From positions 248,001-312,000 of the forward strand of contig JBCBJV010000002.1 of NCBI GenBank assembly GCA_038522945.1: 64,000 nt of DNA, in the 5' to 3' direction. The stretch's first letter is position 1; the number at the start of each line of letters is the position of its first letter. Positions 44,833-53,922 of this stretch are shown in pieces. Source of the DNA: MED-G105 sp038522945. Lineage in GTDB: Bacteria > Pseudomonadota > Alphaproteobacteria > Caulobacterales > Parvularculaceae. The notes beneath the pieces are model-generated. The model saw only the letters and a list, made by a program, of their open reading frames with translations. It did no database searches and had not been told where the DNA came from. Position numbers and translations under genes: made by a program.

Positions 44833-45108
44833 TTAGTTCTTTTTCATCACCATGCCGGCGAGCGTGGAGAGAACGCCGCCGCCGACGCCGCCTTCCAGGA
44901 AGCTCTGTACCATTTGCATGACTTCGTCTGATCCGAGCAGTGCACCGAGCCCTGCTGCGTCTGCACCAGCACCGGCACCAACGCCGCCAAGGACACCGGT
45001 GATGACGCGCGACAGAAGGCTCCCTTCTTTGCCGCCAAGGAATTGAGAAATGATCGGTCCAATGATTGCCCCACCAGCACCGCTCAACAAAAGTTGTGTA
45101 AGATCCAT
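44833..45108 (-). CDS. Small Gly/Ala-rich hypothetical protein
   Basis: 91 aa, MDLTQLLLSGAGGAIIGPII... A glycine-zipper-like sequence (GGVGAGAGADAAGLGALLG) and mild hydrophobicity suggest a membrane-associated or self-assembling protein. ATG 45108 has ggggc upstream; the longer frame from 45180 is unlikely. No family recognised. A strong terminator follows. Confidence 0.7.
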   Translation of the reverse strand: MDLTQLLLSGAGGAIIGPIISQFLGGKEGSLLSRVITGVLGGVGAGAGADAAGLGALLGSDEVMQMVQSFLEGGVGGGVLSTLAGMVMKKN

Positions 45109-45393
45109 GATAATAGCCCCAATTTGTTTCGCCTTACACGCGAGTTCGAAGCCTGCGTGCAAGGCAGTTTCTACTCCCACCGTATTGAGGAATATCGAAA
45201 AAAACCGACTAAGTCGAGAAGCTTACCTTTGGCGGTGTAAGTAAAAAGAGCCACACTTTTTGCGTGCATTCAACCTTTTGCCGGCTAGTCAAGGAAGTAA
45301 CCAACCCATGATTGTGCCTGGTTTAAGGTGACACGCCGTATCTGGTGTTGAGCGGGCGGTGCAGTTTACGCTTTATCCTTCCGGCTTGCCCGC

Positions 45394-47010
45394 CTAGGCG
45401 GCTGATTGGTCAAACTCACCGCGTTCAAAGGCTTCGCGCAGTTTGAACTTCTGGATCTTCCCTGAGCCAGTCAGGGGCCATTCATCCACCCAGATCCAGA
45501 AGACGGGTGTTTTTTGAGGCGAAAGCCGCTCCCGGATAAATGTCTTTAGAATTTTATCATCCGGGCGCTGCTCATTATTTGTACGCATGAAACAGGCGAC
45601 TTGTTCGCCCCATTTTGGATCGGGTACGCCAACAACCGCGCATTCTTCAATGGCATCATGTTCAAGCATCGCGTTTTCAATCTCGGCGGGAAAGAGGTTT
45701 TCACCACCGCGAATAATCATCTCCTTGACTCGGCCGGTGATCGTCACATAGCCGCGCAGGTCCATGCGGCCAAGGTCGCCGGTATGGAGCCAACCGTCGG
45801 TATCGATCGCTGCAGATGTGGCGTCCGGCTTATCGTAATACTCTTTCATGATCAGGTAACCACGCGCGCAGATCTCGCCCTGTTCACCAATTGGGAGGAC
45901 GGCATTGCTTTGTGGGTCGCGAATAGAAACCTCCGCGTGCGGGACCGGCTGACCAATAGTCTCGGTAAGGTCGGTATCGCTGTCCTCATACCAGGCTTGC
46001 GTTATGACAGGCGAGGCTTCTGTTTGTCCGTAAACGATCTGAATAGGTGCGCCAAAAACGTCGCGGGCTTTGCGGCAAAGCTCAGGGGCCACCATGGATC
46101 CGCCGGACATGACCCTTTCCACCGAGGCCATGTCATATCCTGAACGTTCAACCTCCTCGATAAGCGCGACCAGCATGGTCGGCACACCAAGGACGAATCG
46201 GGATTTCTCCCGCTCCATGACTTTCGCAATCATAGCCGGGTCAAACATGGGCGCCAGCAACATCGTCGCGCCGATCCCGAGGCCTCCCAACACCAAAATG
46301 GCGCAGCCGGTTGTGTGAAAGAGAGGCATGTTGTGAATGAATGCGTCTCCCGGTTTCAGGCCGGCCCGGGTAATCGTGTCATATCCGTTCTGAACCAGAC
46401 CATGGTGATGGAGGAGGGCACCCTTGGGAAAACCCGTCGTGCCCGACGTGTACTGAATTTGGACCGGATCGTGTGGCGAAATCGTTGGGAGCGCCTGGTC
46501 GCTCGCGCCAGCGAACAGGGCCTCGTGGTCATCCAGGCGGATCAAGTGTTTGATGGCAGGGAGGTCGTTGCAGACTTTGCGGGTAATCTCGCCCATGGGG
46601 TTGCCGCGGAAATCCTCGGTGAAATAAACTGCCTCTGAGCCAGATTGTTCGAGGACATAGGAAAGTTCGCGGGGCTGGTAGGATGGGTTCACCGTAACAA
46701 GGACGTGCCCGGAAAATCCGCACGCCAGTTCAAGCAGGATCCATTCGGGAAGATTGTTGGCGTAAACCGCAAGGCGGGCGCCGCGTGGGTGTCGCTCGCC
46801 AAGGGCGCGGGCCAATCGCTGGGCATCGCTCAATAATTCCTGATACGTCCATTCGCGCCCGATCGCGCCGTCATAGCCGAGTTCGCGCAACGCCAGGCGA
46901 TCAGGGTCGGCAGCGGCCGATTTTGCAAGCATCTCGCCAATAGTCATGGCGTCCGGCAAGGGCCCGCCATGGGCAGGAAAATAGGATTCCGTGAGGTCAA
47001 CCTTGTACAT
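45394..47010 (-). CDS. AMP-binding acyl-CoA synthetase
   Basis: 538 aa. Activates a carboxylic acid, probably a medium/long-chain fatty acid, by adenylation and CoA transfer. Seen: the P-loop-like YTSGTTGFPKGALLHHHG, VYGQTEASPVITQ, GWLHTGDLGRMD, KEMIIRGGENLFPAEIE and the C-terminal PLTGSGKIQKFKLRE with the catalytic Lys. ATG 47010 is preceded by ggagag 8 bases upstream. Stands alone. Confidence 0.95.
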   Translation of the reverse strand: MYKVDLTESYFPAHGGPLPDAMTIGEMLAKSAAADPDRLALRELGYDGAIGREWTYQELLSDAQRLARALGERHPRGARLAVYANNLPEWILLELACGFSGHVLVTVNPSYQPRELSYVLEQSGSEAVYFTEDFRGNPMGEITRKVCNDLPAIKHLIRLDDHEALFAGASDQALPTISPHDPVQIQYTSGTTGFPKGALLHHHGLVQNGYDTITRAGLKPGDAFIHNMPLFHTTGCAILVLGGLGIGATMLLAPMFDPAMIAKVMEREKSRFVLGVPTMLVALIEEVERSGYDMASVERVMSGGSMVAPELCRKARDVFGAPIQIVYGQTEASPVITQAWYEDSDTDLTETIGQPVPHAEVSIRDPQSNAVLPIGEQGEICARGYLIMKEYYDKPDATSAAIDTDGWLHTGDLGRMDLRGYVTITGRVKEMIIRGGENLFPAEIENAMLEHDAIEECAVVGVPDPKWGEQVACFMRTNNEQRPDDKILKTFIRERLSPQKTPVFWIWVDEWPLTGSGKIQKFKLREAFERGEFDQSAA

Positions 47011-47160
47011 GACGCGTCTCTCCCGTGCCCGCAGCGTCAAGCGCTGCGATTATTGCCTCCTCACTGCCGAGCGAGGAGCTGTTTAGGGAGAGGAGCGTAG
47101 TCCAAATTCGGGTGAAGGCAATGATGCTTAACTGACAATCCGTCTACTTGCTTCGCGGAC

Positions 47161-48717
47161 CTAATCCTTGTTCCCCGGTGCGCGTTCGGCGCTTGGGAAG
47201 AACAAATAAGCCAGCATCAGGATATAACTGGCATAGTCCCAGGCAATAGCGAGCGCCCAGATATCTGAGAAGATATTCGCATTCTTCAGGACCGCATCGC
47301 GGGGGGTTATCGTGGAAAGCGTCGCTATCCGCTCTTCATTGTAGACGACGCTCTGAGTGCGGGACTTGCGCTCTTCCTCGACAAATTCGACAGGTTCCTC
47401 GCGGAATAGTTCATAAAGGATCGACATGCCGCGAGCCGGGGAGATCTCTTCCGCCGACGGAATAGGCTCTGGCGGCTTGGCCAGTTTCTGGCGCCGAATA
47501 AGGGACTTGAGCGCCGTCTCGACTTGATCTGAGTAGGCGTCGATGGCGCGCTCGGAGCGCTCATTCAGGCTGACCGGCTTCGGGTTGGCGCGCTGGAAGG
47601 TCGCCAGTTGCTGCTCCAGGAGCCGCTCAATCCGCAGATCCCCGCGCCAGCGGTTCAAAACCGCGGTGAACCCGTTGAAGTCGGTCTCGAACTCGCGTGC
47701 CCAAAGATCGTAATTGTCGAAGGCGTTTGCCGCCAGGTGGGTCTTTAAGCGCTCGGTGACTTCCTCGCAGATCCCTGCGTCATAGGGGCTAAAGCCAGAG
47801 GGGTCTTCACCTTCGATCAGAGCACTGACGGAATCCTCCATGCTCTGAAGCCACTCGGCGACGCCTTCGAAATAGTCCGACACCTTACCCCGGCCGGATA
47901 GCCCGGTCTGGGTGCCGCGCTCGATTTCATTCCGGGCCGCCCGCGAGACATCGTTCACCGACAGGTTAAGGTCCGCCAGAAACAGAAAGTCCCGCTGGCG
48001 ATGGGCGGTGATGCCGGAGCATTCCGACTGCAATCGATTGATCTCGTAGTCATAGGTGTACCGCACCGCATCGACCCCGCCGATGCCCACGACCGTCGTC
48101 CACGTCGACACAAAGAACAGGATCGTTGCCAGGATCGGGATCAGGATGAAGAGCTTAATCGCCCGTTCCACAAAGAAGACCGCATCCCCTGTCGGCCCTT
48201 TGCCGATGCCCCGGAACCAGTCCCGATGGCGGACGAGTTCCGCGCCGCCAACCCAGATGGCGACCGCGAGGAAGAAGACGAACATGCCGAACGCTGGCGG
48301 CAGGATCGCGTTGCGGAAAAAGTCTTCGGTTTCCTGGGACGTGATCAGCGAAAACCCGATGGCAGACGACACGCCGCTGAAGAAGGCGGACGTCGTCGCG
48401 ACCACAACAAATAGCCGATTGAAGAGGGAAGAACCTGTCAGGCGTTTGGAGGTCATGATCGCCCAGGTCGCCAAGACCAAGAGGCCGATCACCAGCGTGG
48501 CTCCACCAAGGGCTGCCAAAGGGATGTTGGCGATTGTCGCCGCGCCGTCGGCTATCGCGCTTTCCGCCGCGCTACCCACGTCATCAGTTCCATCCTGAGC
48601 CGTAACGCTCGCGCCAGTGAAAAAGCCACCCAGAAGCCCGGCAATTACTGTGGAAAACCCAAGAGCGCGGCGCCCTAAGGCGCGCGATTGCGCCTCTTCG
48701 CCTGTCCCCGTCGCCAT
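47161..48717 (-). CDS. Uncharacterised membrane protein, 518 aa
   Basis: Signal-like N-terminus (LGFSTVIAGLLGGFFTGASVTAQ), then TM segments at about 62-83, 95-118, 133-155 and 183-207, a ~260-residue soluble region rich in Glu/Arg (SECSGITAHRQRDFLFLADLNL, EEVTERLKTHLAANAF), and a last TM near residue 490-508. A coiled-coil propensity exists around residues 330-400. No known family recognised. The next gene toward the right edge is TonB-like, but they are separated by 150 bases. Confidence 0.85.
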   Translation of the reverse strand: MATGTGEEAQSRALGRRALGFSTVIAGLLGGFFTGASVTAQDGTDDVGSAAESAIADGAATIANIPLAALGGATLVIGLLVLATWAIMTSKRLTGSSLFNRLFVVVATTSAFFSGVSSAIGFSLITSQETEDFFRNAILPPAFGMFVFFLAVAIWVGGAELVRHRDWFRGIGKGPTGDAVFFVERAIKLFILIPILATILFFVSTWTTVVGIGGVDAVRYTYDYEINRLQSECSGITAHRQRDFLFLADLNLSVNDVSRAARNEIERGTQTGLSGRGKVSDYFEGVAEWLQSMEDSVSALIEGEDPSGFSPYDAGICEEVTERLKTHLAANAFDNYDLWAREFETDFNGFTAVLNRWRGDLRIERLLEQQLATFQRANPKPVSLNERSERAIDAYSDQVETALKSLIRRQKLAKPPEPIPSAEEISPARGMSILYELFREEPVEFVEEERKSRTQSVVYNEERIATLSTITPRDAVLKNANIFSDIWALAIAWDYASYILMLAYLFFPSAERAPGNKD

Positions 48718-48871
48718 CAAACCCCAACTCCCCAGTTGCGTGTGTGCGGCAAGCTAAGCGAGGGCGTTAACCATGTCGAGGGGCCCCTGATAGAGAATGT
48801 CCACGGCGCAGAGGATTGTTGTTAGACTGCATCTGCGCGGGGCCAGGTGCGCCTTGTCTTCTCCGCTCGCC

Positions 48872-49465
48872 CTACTCCCCCTCAAGCTCAAACGTAAGAG
48901 CACGCTGAGTCGTGCGGAGTTCTGAGCCCTCCGCAGGCGGATATTTCCATTTCACAACGGTGTTGAGCACCGTGCGGTTGAAGCAGGGGTCCGCTGAGGA
49001 AATGATTCGCGGATCGACGACCTCTCCCGCAGGTGTCACGTCGAACTCGACAATGACCGTGCCGGTAGCCCCTTTGGTGGCACACCGCTGCGGGTAAGCG
49101 GGCGGGAATTCAACAACAGGGCCACCAATGGAGGGGAACTTTATGGTCGGGCCATCGCCCCTTGGGCCGGAACCAGGCAGGTCCCCCGCGCTCGGATCCG
49201 GGTTAGGTACGACATCAATGATGTCATCAATGACCCGGTCGGGGCCTTCGGGGACCTCGGTCAGATCCGGTGGTTCTGTTTCGCTGTCGTCCGGATTTCG
49301 CTTTATGGGTCGCGGTTCCGGCGGCTCGTAGGTAATTGGGTCAACGTCCGTGATGGTGACTATTCCGATGCCGTCGCGCGGTTCGATCAGTCCTTTCATG
49401 GCGATGAACAAAAAGACGGTAATCAGCGCGGCGATCGGAATCCCGATAATCAGTCGTGCTAGCAT
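48872..49465 (-). CDS. TonB-family energy transducer-like protein
   Basis: 197 aa. One N-terminal TM (LARLIIGIPIAALITVFLFIA), a Pro/Glu/Asp-rich periplasmic spacer (YEPPEPRPIKRNPDDSETEP), and a C-terminal TonB_C domain (YPQRCATKGATGTVIVEFDVTPAGEVVDPRII, WKYPPAEG). The spacer is shorter than in canonical TonB. ATG 49465 follows ggggac. exbB/exbD are not adjacent. Confidence 0.88.
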   Translation of the reverse strand: MLARLIIGIPIAALITVFLFIAMKGLIEPRDGIGIVTITDVDPITYEPPEPRPIKRNPDDSETEPPDLTEVPEGPDRVIDDIIDVVPNPDPSAGDLPGSGPRGDGPTIKFPSIGGPVVEFPPAYPQRCATKGATGTVIVEFDVTPAGEVVDPRIISSADPCFNRTVLNTVVKWKYPPAEGSELRTTQRALTFELEGE

Positions 49466-49579
49466 TTTGTGTCCCCAATACTCAAAACGGCCAGTGCAAA
49501 AGGAAACTGGCAAGTTCAATTGCAGGCCTTGCATTTGAGATTAGAAAGACAAAGCCGACCCCGGTCGATAGATGCTACC

Positions 49580-50263
49580 ATGGGAAATCAAATGCGCCAA
49601 TTTTCTGAAATTGTGGATCTTGCGGCTAGCCGAAAAGGCGGGCGCGAAAAACTCATGGCGATGATCGATGGGCCCAAGTCGAAGGCGGCACTCACCAAGG
49701 TGCCAGACAATGTGTGGCTAGCGGAAATGACCCGGCGGGTCTTTCAGGCCGGATTTAATTGGTCAGTAATCGACAAGAAATGGCCGGGGTTTGAAACGGC
49801 ATTTGACGGCTTCGACCCTGCGCGTTGGGCAGGTATGAGCGACGATGATCTCGATCGTCTGTTAGCGGACGAAAGCATCGTGCGCCACGCGAAGAAAATT
49901 CTGTCTGTTCAGGGAAATGCAGCCTTCATCCTCGAACTCGCCGAAGAACACGGCAGTGCGGGGAAGTTCTTCGCGAATTCAAAGCCAACGGAATACACTG
50001 ATCTATTGCTGGCCCTGAAGAAGCGCGCCCAGCGCATGGGCGGGACAACAGCGCAGTACTTCCTGCGTGGCATGGGCGTTGATAGCGCGATAATCACCGA
50101 CCATGTGGTGAAGGCACTCGTGCGGGAAGGCGTGGTCGACAAAGCGCCCACTTCCGTGCGCGATCTCACAAAATGTCAGCAGGCGTTCAATCAGTGGATG
50201 GACGATGAGAGCTTAAGCCTTACCCATGTTTCACGGATATTGGCGATGTCGGTGGATGAATAG
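49580..50263 (+). CDS. DNA-3-methyladenine glycosylase I-like protein
   Basis: 227 aa. Tag-type helix-hairpin-helix glycosylase removing 3-methyladenine. Seen: VFQAGFNWSVIDKKWPGFETAF aligned with the substrate-binding region of Tag, RHAKKILSVQGNAAFILEL, and GTTAQYFLRGMGVDSAI. The zinc-binding Cys/His residues at the N- and C-termini of E. coli Tag are not seen, so this is a divergent member. ATG 49580 is used; there is no clear ribosome site. The divergent gene is TonB-like. Confidence 0.85.
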   Translation: MGNQMRQFSEIVDLAASRKGGREKLMAMIDGPKSKAALTKVPDNVWLAEMTRRVFQAGFNWSVIDKKWPGFETAFDGFDPARWAGMSDDDLDRLLADESIVRHAKKILSVQGNAAFILELAEEHGSAGKFFANSKPTEYTDLLLALKKRAQRMGGTTAQYFLRGMGVDSAIITDHVVKALVREGVVDKAPTSVRDLTKCQQAFNQWMDDESLSLTHVSRILAMSVDE

Positions 50264-50294
50264 CGTTCAAACTCAATCAGAGCGACCGAACTTT

Positions 50295-50318
50295 GCCCAA
50301 GTTGGCCGCTCGGCGTTT
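50295..50318. repeat. Left copy of a 24-base direct repeat
   Basis: Identical over 24 bases to 51015-51038; spacing between copies is exactly 720 bases. Lies 9 bases after the inverted-repeat arm. Confidence 0.8.
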
Positions 50319-50398
50319 TGCGGGAAATGGCCAAAAACTGACGCTGCCCTATCTATGTCGTGAGCGACAGGGAAACCGCCCTTACCTGTGTGAATGGA

Positions 50399-50911
50399 TC
50401 ATCTAATCCAGTGCCAATGAACTTTGTGGTCTGAAAGAATAGATTGCCCCAGTGTCATGGTAACTTTTTTTCCGTTAATCACAGCCCAGACCTTTTGTGT
50501 ATTGAAGTGGTGGTTCGGATCAGCCATTAACTCTCGGGTACTCCAAACACTGTACGTTTCAATTGTGTTCACTTTAGTAGGGGGTGTGGCTAGTCTAACC
50601 TTCTCTTGGCGATTGAATTTTTTCTTTCCCTCTGGCGTATCGAGAAAATCCAGAAATGAAGCGTATTCCGGCTCTTCAATGCCGAATGGGTCCCACTCGG
50701 CTCCGCCGCCCATACCAAGGTCAGAAATCCCTCTTGAAAGTAAGTCGTTTACGACGCGCAAGGGCGGCACGGGGTTCCCCATAAACAAGTACGAATCTGC
50801 ATCACGCAACAAATCAGAAAGATCACCCCTCCGAGGCGCTGAAGTGCTTCCGTCGTCGTCGGCGACAGGAAACATGTATCTGTAGGCGATTGACCTCAAT
50901 TCACCGGCCAT
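50399..50911 (-). CDS. Orphan hypothetical protein inside the bounded segment
   Basis: 170 aa beginning MAGELRSIAYRYMFPVADDD and ending HKVHWHWIR. The sequence is soluble, with no TM, signal or recognised motif; aromatic-rich at both ends (EPEYASFLDFLD, HWHW). A possible ribosome site (aaagg) is about 8 bases upstream of the ATG. Its base composition looks less GC-rich than its neighbours, in line with recent arrival. Function unknown. Confidence 0.65.
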   Translation of the reverse strand: MAGELRSIAYRYMFPVADDDGSTSAPRRGDLSDLLRDADSYLFMGNPVPPLRVVNDLLSRGISDLGMGGGAEWDPFGIEEPEYASFLDFLDTPEGKKKFNRQEKVRLATPPTKVNTIETYSVWSTRELMADPNHHFNTQKVWAVINGKKVTMTLGQSILSDHKVHWHWIR

Positions 50912-51014
50912 GATTGCACCTTTGCTTACACACCGGCCAGACTATCATGGTGCATCGCACGATCGTTTTGAGTCAAACACAACTATCGCAGCTTCCCACG
51001 AGCGTCTTTAACTC

Positions 51015-51038
51015 GCCCAAGTTGGCCGCTCGGCGTTT
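51015..51038. repeat. Right copy of a 24-base direct repeat
   Basis: Identical over 24 bases to 50295-50318. The following stretch has a 7-bp hairpin (acgaccg/cggtcgt) that overlaps the right inverted-repeat arm. Confidence 0.8.
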
Positions 51039-51101
51039 CATTGCTAACGACCGCTTCTGGCAATCTCCGGTCGTTCTGATTGAGCCTTGACCTAAGACGG
51101 C

Positions 51102-51557
51102 CTAGCTCTCTTTCGGATCAGGACCGTACTGGTTCGGGCCCGAGGTGCCAGGCAAAAATCCGTTGTCGATCAGGATCCAGATGCTCGCAAGAGCGAACAC
51201 AATCCAGGCAGGCCCCTGCCATCCGCCAAAGCTGTCGCCTTCGAGGACGTTAAAGAAGGGCCCGATATAAAACGGCAACATGATCGCGACGATGAAGTAG
51301 AAAATCCAGCGAGGCCGGTTGCGGTCGTTCAAGCGCTTACTTGTGAGGGCGAAAAGCGGCACGGCGATCAAAAGGCTGGAGATATCCACTGCAAGGTTAG
51401 TTGGCGGCGCGGGGTCGATCTCTATCGAGTAAATTTCCGGCTGCAACAGATAGACGATCAGCATACTTAACAAAAATAGAACGGTATTGGCGATCCACCA
51501 GGTGCGGCGTCGGATGCGGCCACTAAAGTCCAAGAGCAAGGATCGGATGCTTTCCAT
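51102..51557 (-). CDS. DUF805 membrane protein
   Basis: 151 aa. Four hydrophobic segments, the family's N-terminal FSGRIRRRTWW, KRLNDRNRPRWIF in the middle and the C-terminal GPNQYGPDP signature. DUF805 proteins are small inner-membrane proteins of unknown role. The stop is 18 bases from the right inverted-repeat arm. 204 bases separate it from ahcY and hold the ahcY terminator. Confidence 0.93.
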   Translation of the reverse strand: MESIRSLLLDFSGRIRRRTWWIANTVLFLLSMLIVYLLQPEIYSIEIDPAPPTNLAVDISSLLIAVPLFALTSKRLNDRNRPRWIFYFIVAIMLPFYIGPFFNVLEGDSFGGWQGPAWIVFALASIWILIDNGFLPGTSGPNQYGPDPKES

Positions 51558-51694
51558 TTCACTTAGTCTCCCTGGTGCGCGATATCCGATCCGTACATAA
51601 AATTATGGCGGATGCGTTCCCGTGTAAGTGTAACGGTGAAAATCGTTTCGGGGAAATTAAAATCTGACCGATCCCGACCCTTAATCTATGCTCT

Positions 51695-51732
51695 AAAAAG
51701 AAAAACCCCCAAGACAGTCTCGTCTCGGGGGT
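51695..51732 (-). terminator. ahcY terminator
   Basis: Read on the minus strand, acccccgagac and gtcttgggggt pair over 11 bases with one G-T wobble (positions 51722-51732 and 51705-51715), followed by TTTTTCTTTTT. Confidence 0.9.
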
Positions 51733-51761
51733 GCACGTAGAAACAAGATCGCGTCTTGCGG

Positions 51762-53168
51762 CTAATATCGGTAGTCGTCCTTTTTGAACGGGCCCTCAAG
51801 GCCAACACCAATATAGTCGGCCTGTTCTTCGCTCAGCTTGGAAAGGTGGGCGCCGACTTTATCCAGGTGCAGGGCGGCCACTTTCTCGTCCAGGTGTTTC
51901 GGCAGAACGTAGACTTCGTTCTTGTACTGATCGCCTTTGGTCCAGAGCTCAATCTGGGCTAGAGTCTGATTGGTGAACGAGGCTGACATCACAAACGAAG
52001 GGTGACCGGTCGCGTTGCCAAGGTTCAAAAGACGCCCCTGGGACAAGAGCAGCATGCGCTTGCCGTCAGGGAACTGGATCATGTCGACCTGGTCTTTCAC
52101 ATTGGTCCATTTGAAATTCTTCAGGCCTTCGACCTGAATTTCATTGTCGAAGTGACCGATATTGCCGACGATCGCCATGTCCTTAAGCGCGCGCATGTGA
52201 TCAACGGTCAGGACGTCCTTGTTGCCCGTTGCGGTGATCACAATGTCCGCCCGCGGCGCGGCTTCTTCCATGGTGACAACCTCAAAGCCGTCCATGGCGG
52301 CTTGAAGGGCGCAGATCGGGTCAACTTCCGTGACCATCACACGCGCGCCTGCGCCTTGCAGCGAAGCAGCGGAGCCTTTGCCGACGTCACCATAGCCGGC
52401 AACGACAGCGATTTTGCCGGCCATCATCACGTCCGTCCCGCGACGAATACCGTCAACGAGGGATTCTTTGCAGCCATACTTGTTGTCGAACTTCGACTTG
52501 GTGACTGAGTCGTTCACATTAATTGCCGGGAAAGGCAGCGTGCCCGCTTTCTGGCGCTGGTAGAGACGCAGGACGCCCGTGGTGGTTTCTTCCGTGACAC
52601 CCTGAATGTTGGCTTTGACCGTTGAGTACCAGTTCGGCTGTTTTGCGATACGGCGCTTGATCGTCGAAAACAGCGCTTCTTCTTCCTCATTAGACGGATT
52701 ATCCAGAAGCGACGGATCTTTTTCCGCGTCCGCCCCAAGCAGAATCAACAGCGTCGCGTCGCCGCCATCGTCGAGGATCATGTTGGCGGTTTCACCGTTT
52801 GGCCATTCGAAGATCTTGTCAGCCAGATCCCAGTACTCTTCCAGCGTCTCGCCTTTAAACGCGAATACCGGTGTGCCCTTTGCGGCGATTGCGGCTGCGG
52901 CGTGGTCCTGGGTTGAATAGATATTGCACGAACACCAGCGCACTTCAGCGCCGAGGGCTTGCAGCGTCTCGATCAAGACAGCGGTTTGGATGGTCATGTG
53001 CAGTGAGCCGGCGATGCGCGCGCCTTTCAGCGGTTGGTCGGCGCCATATTCTTCGCGGGTCGCCATCAGCCCCGGCATTTCGGTTTCAGCAATCTCGATT
53101 TCGGTGCGGCCCCAGTCGGCAAGGCTCAGGTCTTTAACGTGATAGTCGTGGTGGGCGGGCGCGGTCAT
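51762..53168 (-). CDS. ahcY: Adenosylhomocysteinase (SAH hydrolase)
   Basis: 468 aa. Hydrolyses S-adenosylhomocysteine to adenosine and homocysteine with tightly bound NAD. Seen: KDLSLADWGRTEIEIAE at the start, VRWCSCNIYSTQDHAAAAIA, INVNDSVTKSKFDNKYGC with the catalytic Asn/Lys, GYGDVGKGSAASLQGAGARV and the C-terminal KKDDYRY that completes the NAD site. Own terminator; a palindrome lies ~88 bases upstream. Confidence 0.99.
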   Translation of the reverse strand: MTAPAHHDYHVKDLSLADWGRTEIEIAETEMPGLMATREEYGADQPLKGARIAGSLHMTIQTAVLIETLQALGAEVRWCSCNIYSTQDHAAAAIAAKGTPVFAFKGETLEEYWDLADKIFEWPNGETANMILDDGGDATLLILLGADAEKDPSLLDNPSNEEEEALFSTIKRRIAKQPNWYSTVKANIQGVTEETTTGVLRLYQRQKAGTLPFPAINVNDSVTKSKFDNKYGCKESLVDGIRRGTDVMMAGKIAVVAGYGDVGKGSAASLQGAGARVMVTEVDPICALQAAMDGFEVVTMEEAAPRADIVITATGNKDVLTVDHMRALKDMAIVGNIGHFDNEIQVEGLKNFKWTNVKDQVDMIQFPDGKRMLLLSQGRLLNLGNATGHPSFVMSASFTNQTLAQIELWTKGDQYKNEVYVLPKHLDEKVAALHLDKVGAHLSKLSEEQADYIGVGLEGPFKKDDYRY

Positions 53169-53255
53169 AGTGCGGACATTCCTTTTTCTTGCCTCATAAA
53201 GAAGGCGGTGGGTTCGCGCTCGCTATAGCAACGTCAATCGCGCGCGCCAAGAGAC

Positions 53256-53275
53256 ATATAAAGATTTCTTTATAT
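53256..53275. promoter_or_regulatory. Palindromic operator candidate upstream of ahcY
   Basis: Perfect 9-base arms ATATAAAGA and TCTTTATAT with a TT centre. From memory, this kind of ATAAAGA/TCTTTAT palindrome is associated with ArsR-family regulators of methionine and SAH metabolism in alphaproteobacteria. It lies between ahcY and the divergent lipoprotein gene. Confidence 0.55.
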
Positions 53276-53354
53276 CTTTTTGGAGGCCTTATCGCCTATT
53301 CGCCGCCGGGCGGTTATTGTCGACTTGGTGGCAAGCGGTAGTTTGGAGATAATT

Positions 53355-53774
53355 GTGAATAAGTTATTGATTTTACTCATTCTTTTCCTGCTTCTGGGGT
53401 GTGCGACCACTGTGAGCCAAACGACTTATCTGCCGGATTCGGCGGATTTTAAGGGGTTAAGGATCTGTTTGCCGGAAAAGCGACAGGCGTTCGACTTGGT
53501 GTCGGGCACACACAACGAGATTGATGTGTTGGACGATAAGGGTGACCCATACCGGCTTGCTTTGGTTGAAGGGTGCGGAGGCCCACGTCTTATCTATGCT
53601 AGGGAGTTGGAGACTGATGAGCTTTGTATCGTTCAGGGGTCTTCGATCTATTTTGTGCCGGCAGATGTGGCCCAGACCGCATCAGAAAGTGGCGCTCGGA
53701 CCGCGACGCGTCTGCGGTGCGTTGTAAAACAGGTGGCAGCCATCGATTATTTGACTGTCAGTTCCGGGGAGTAA
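53355..53774 (+). CDS. Small lipoprotein, possibly DUF6491-like
   Basis: 139 aa. GTG 53355 follows ggag at 53345-53348 and starts a lipoprotein signal (VNKLLILLILFLLLGC) with lipobox LLGC. The mature domain has paired cysteines (RICLPEKRQ, EGCGGPRL, LCIVQGSSIYFV, RCVVKQV) and a beta-rich pattern reminiscent of DUF6491, but the match is weak. The open frame from 53280 is not used because it lacks a signal sequence. Confidence 0.7.
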   Translation: MNKLLILLILFLLLGCATTVSQTTYLPDSADFKGLRICLPEKRQAFDLVSGTHNEIDVLDDKGDPYRLALVEGCGGPRLIYARELETDELCIVQGSSIYFVPADVAQTASESGARTATRLRCVVKQVAAIDYLTVSSGE

Positions 53775-53922
53775 GTCTGTTTGGATGCCTCAGATTGCTA
53801 CTCCAACCAGCCGGATGCAGCACCGAAAAAGGCCAACGAGACTGCCGTAATTTAATTGGTAAACGGTGCATTAAGCCTGTAATTTTAAGTGTCCTTAGCC
53901 CAGCGCGCGCCATCTTCTTGGC

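Larger units (their letters stand above)
50272..51084. mobile_element. Inverted-repeat-bounded segment carrying an orphan gene (putative insertion)
   Basis: A 17-base arm at 50272-50288 (ctcaatcagagcgaccg) is matched in inverted orientation by 51068-51084 at 16 of 17 positions. Inside these, a 24-base sequence at 50295-50318 is repeated exactly in direct orientation at 51015-51038 (start gcccaagttggccgctcggc). The unit spans 813 bases and holds one gene. No transposase or target-site duplication was seen, so the nature of the element is inferred. Confidence 0.4.

Noticed and set aside
48001..48598. Plus-strand frames opposite the membrane protein gene
   Set aside because: Antisense shadows without ribosome sites or similarity; the minus-strand frame has a signal and TM segments.
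53169..53255. SAH riboswitch before ahcY
   Set aside because: The leader does not show the conserved helices of the SAH aptamer; the palindrome upstream is a simpler explanation, and I could not run a covariance search.
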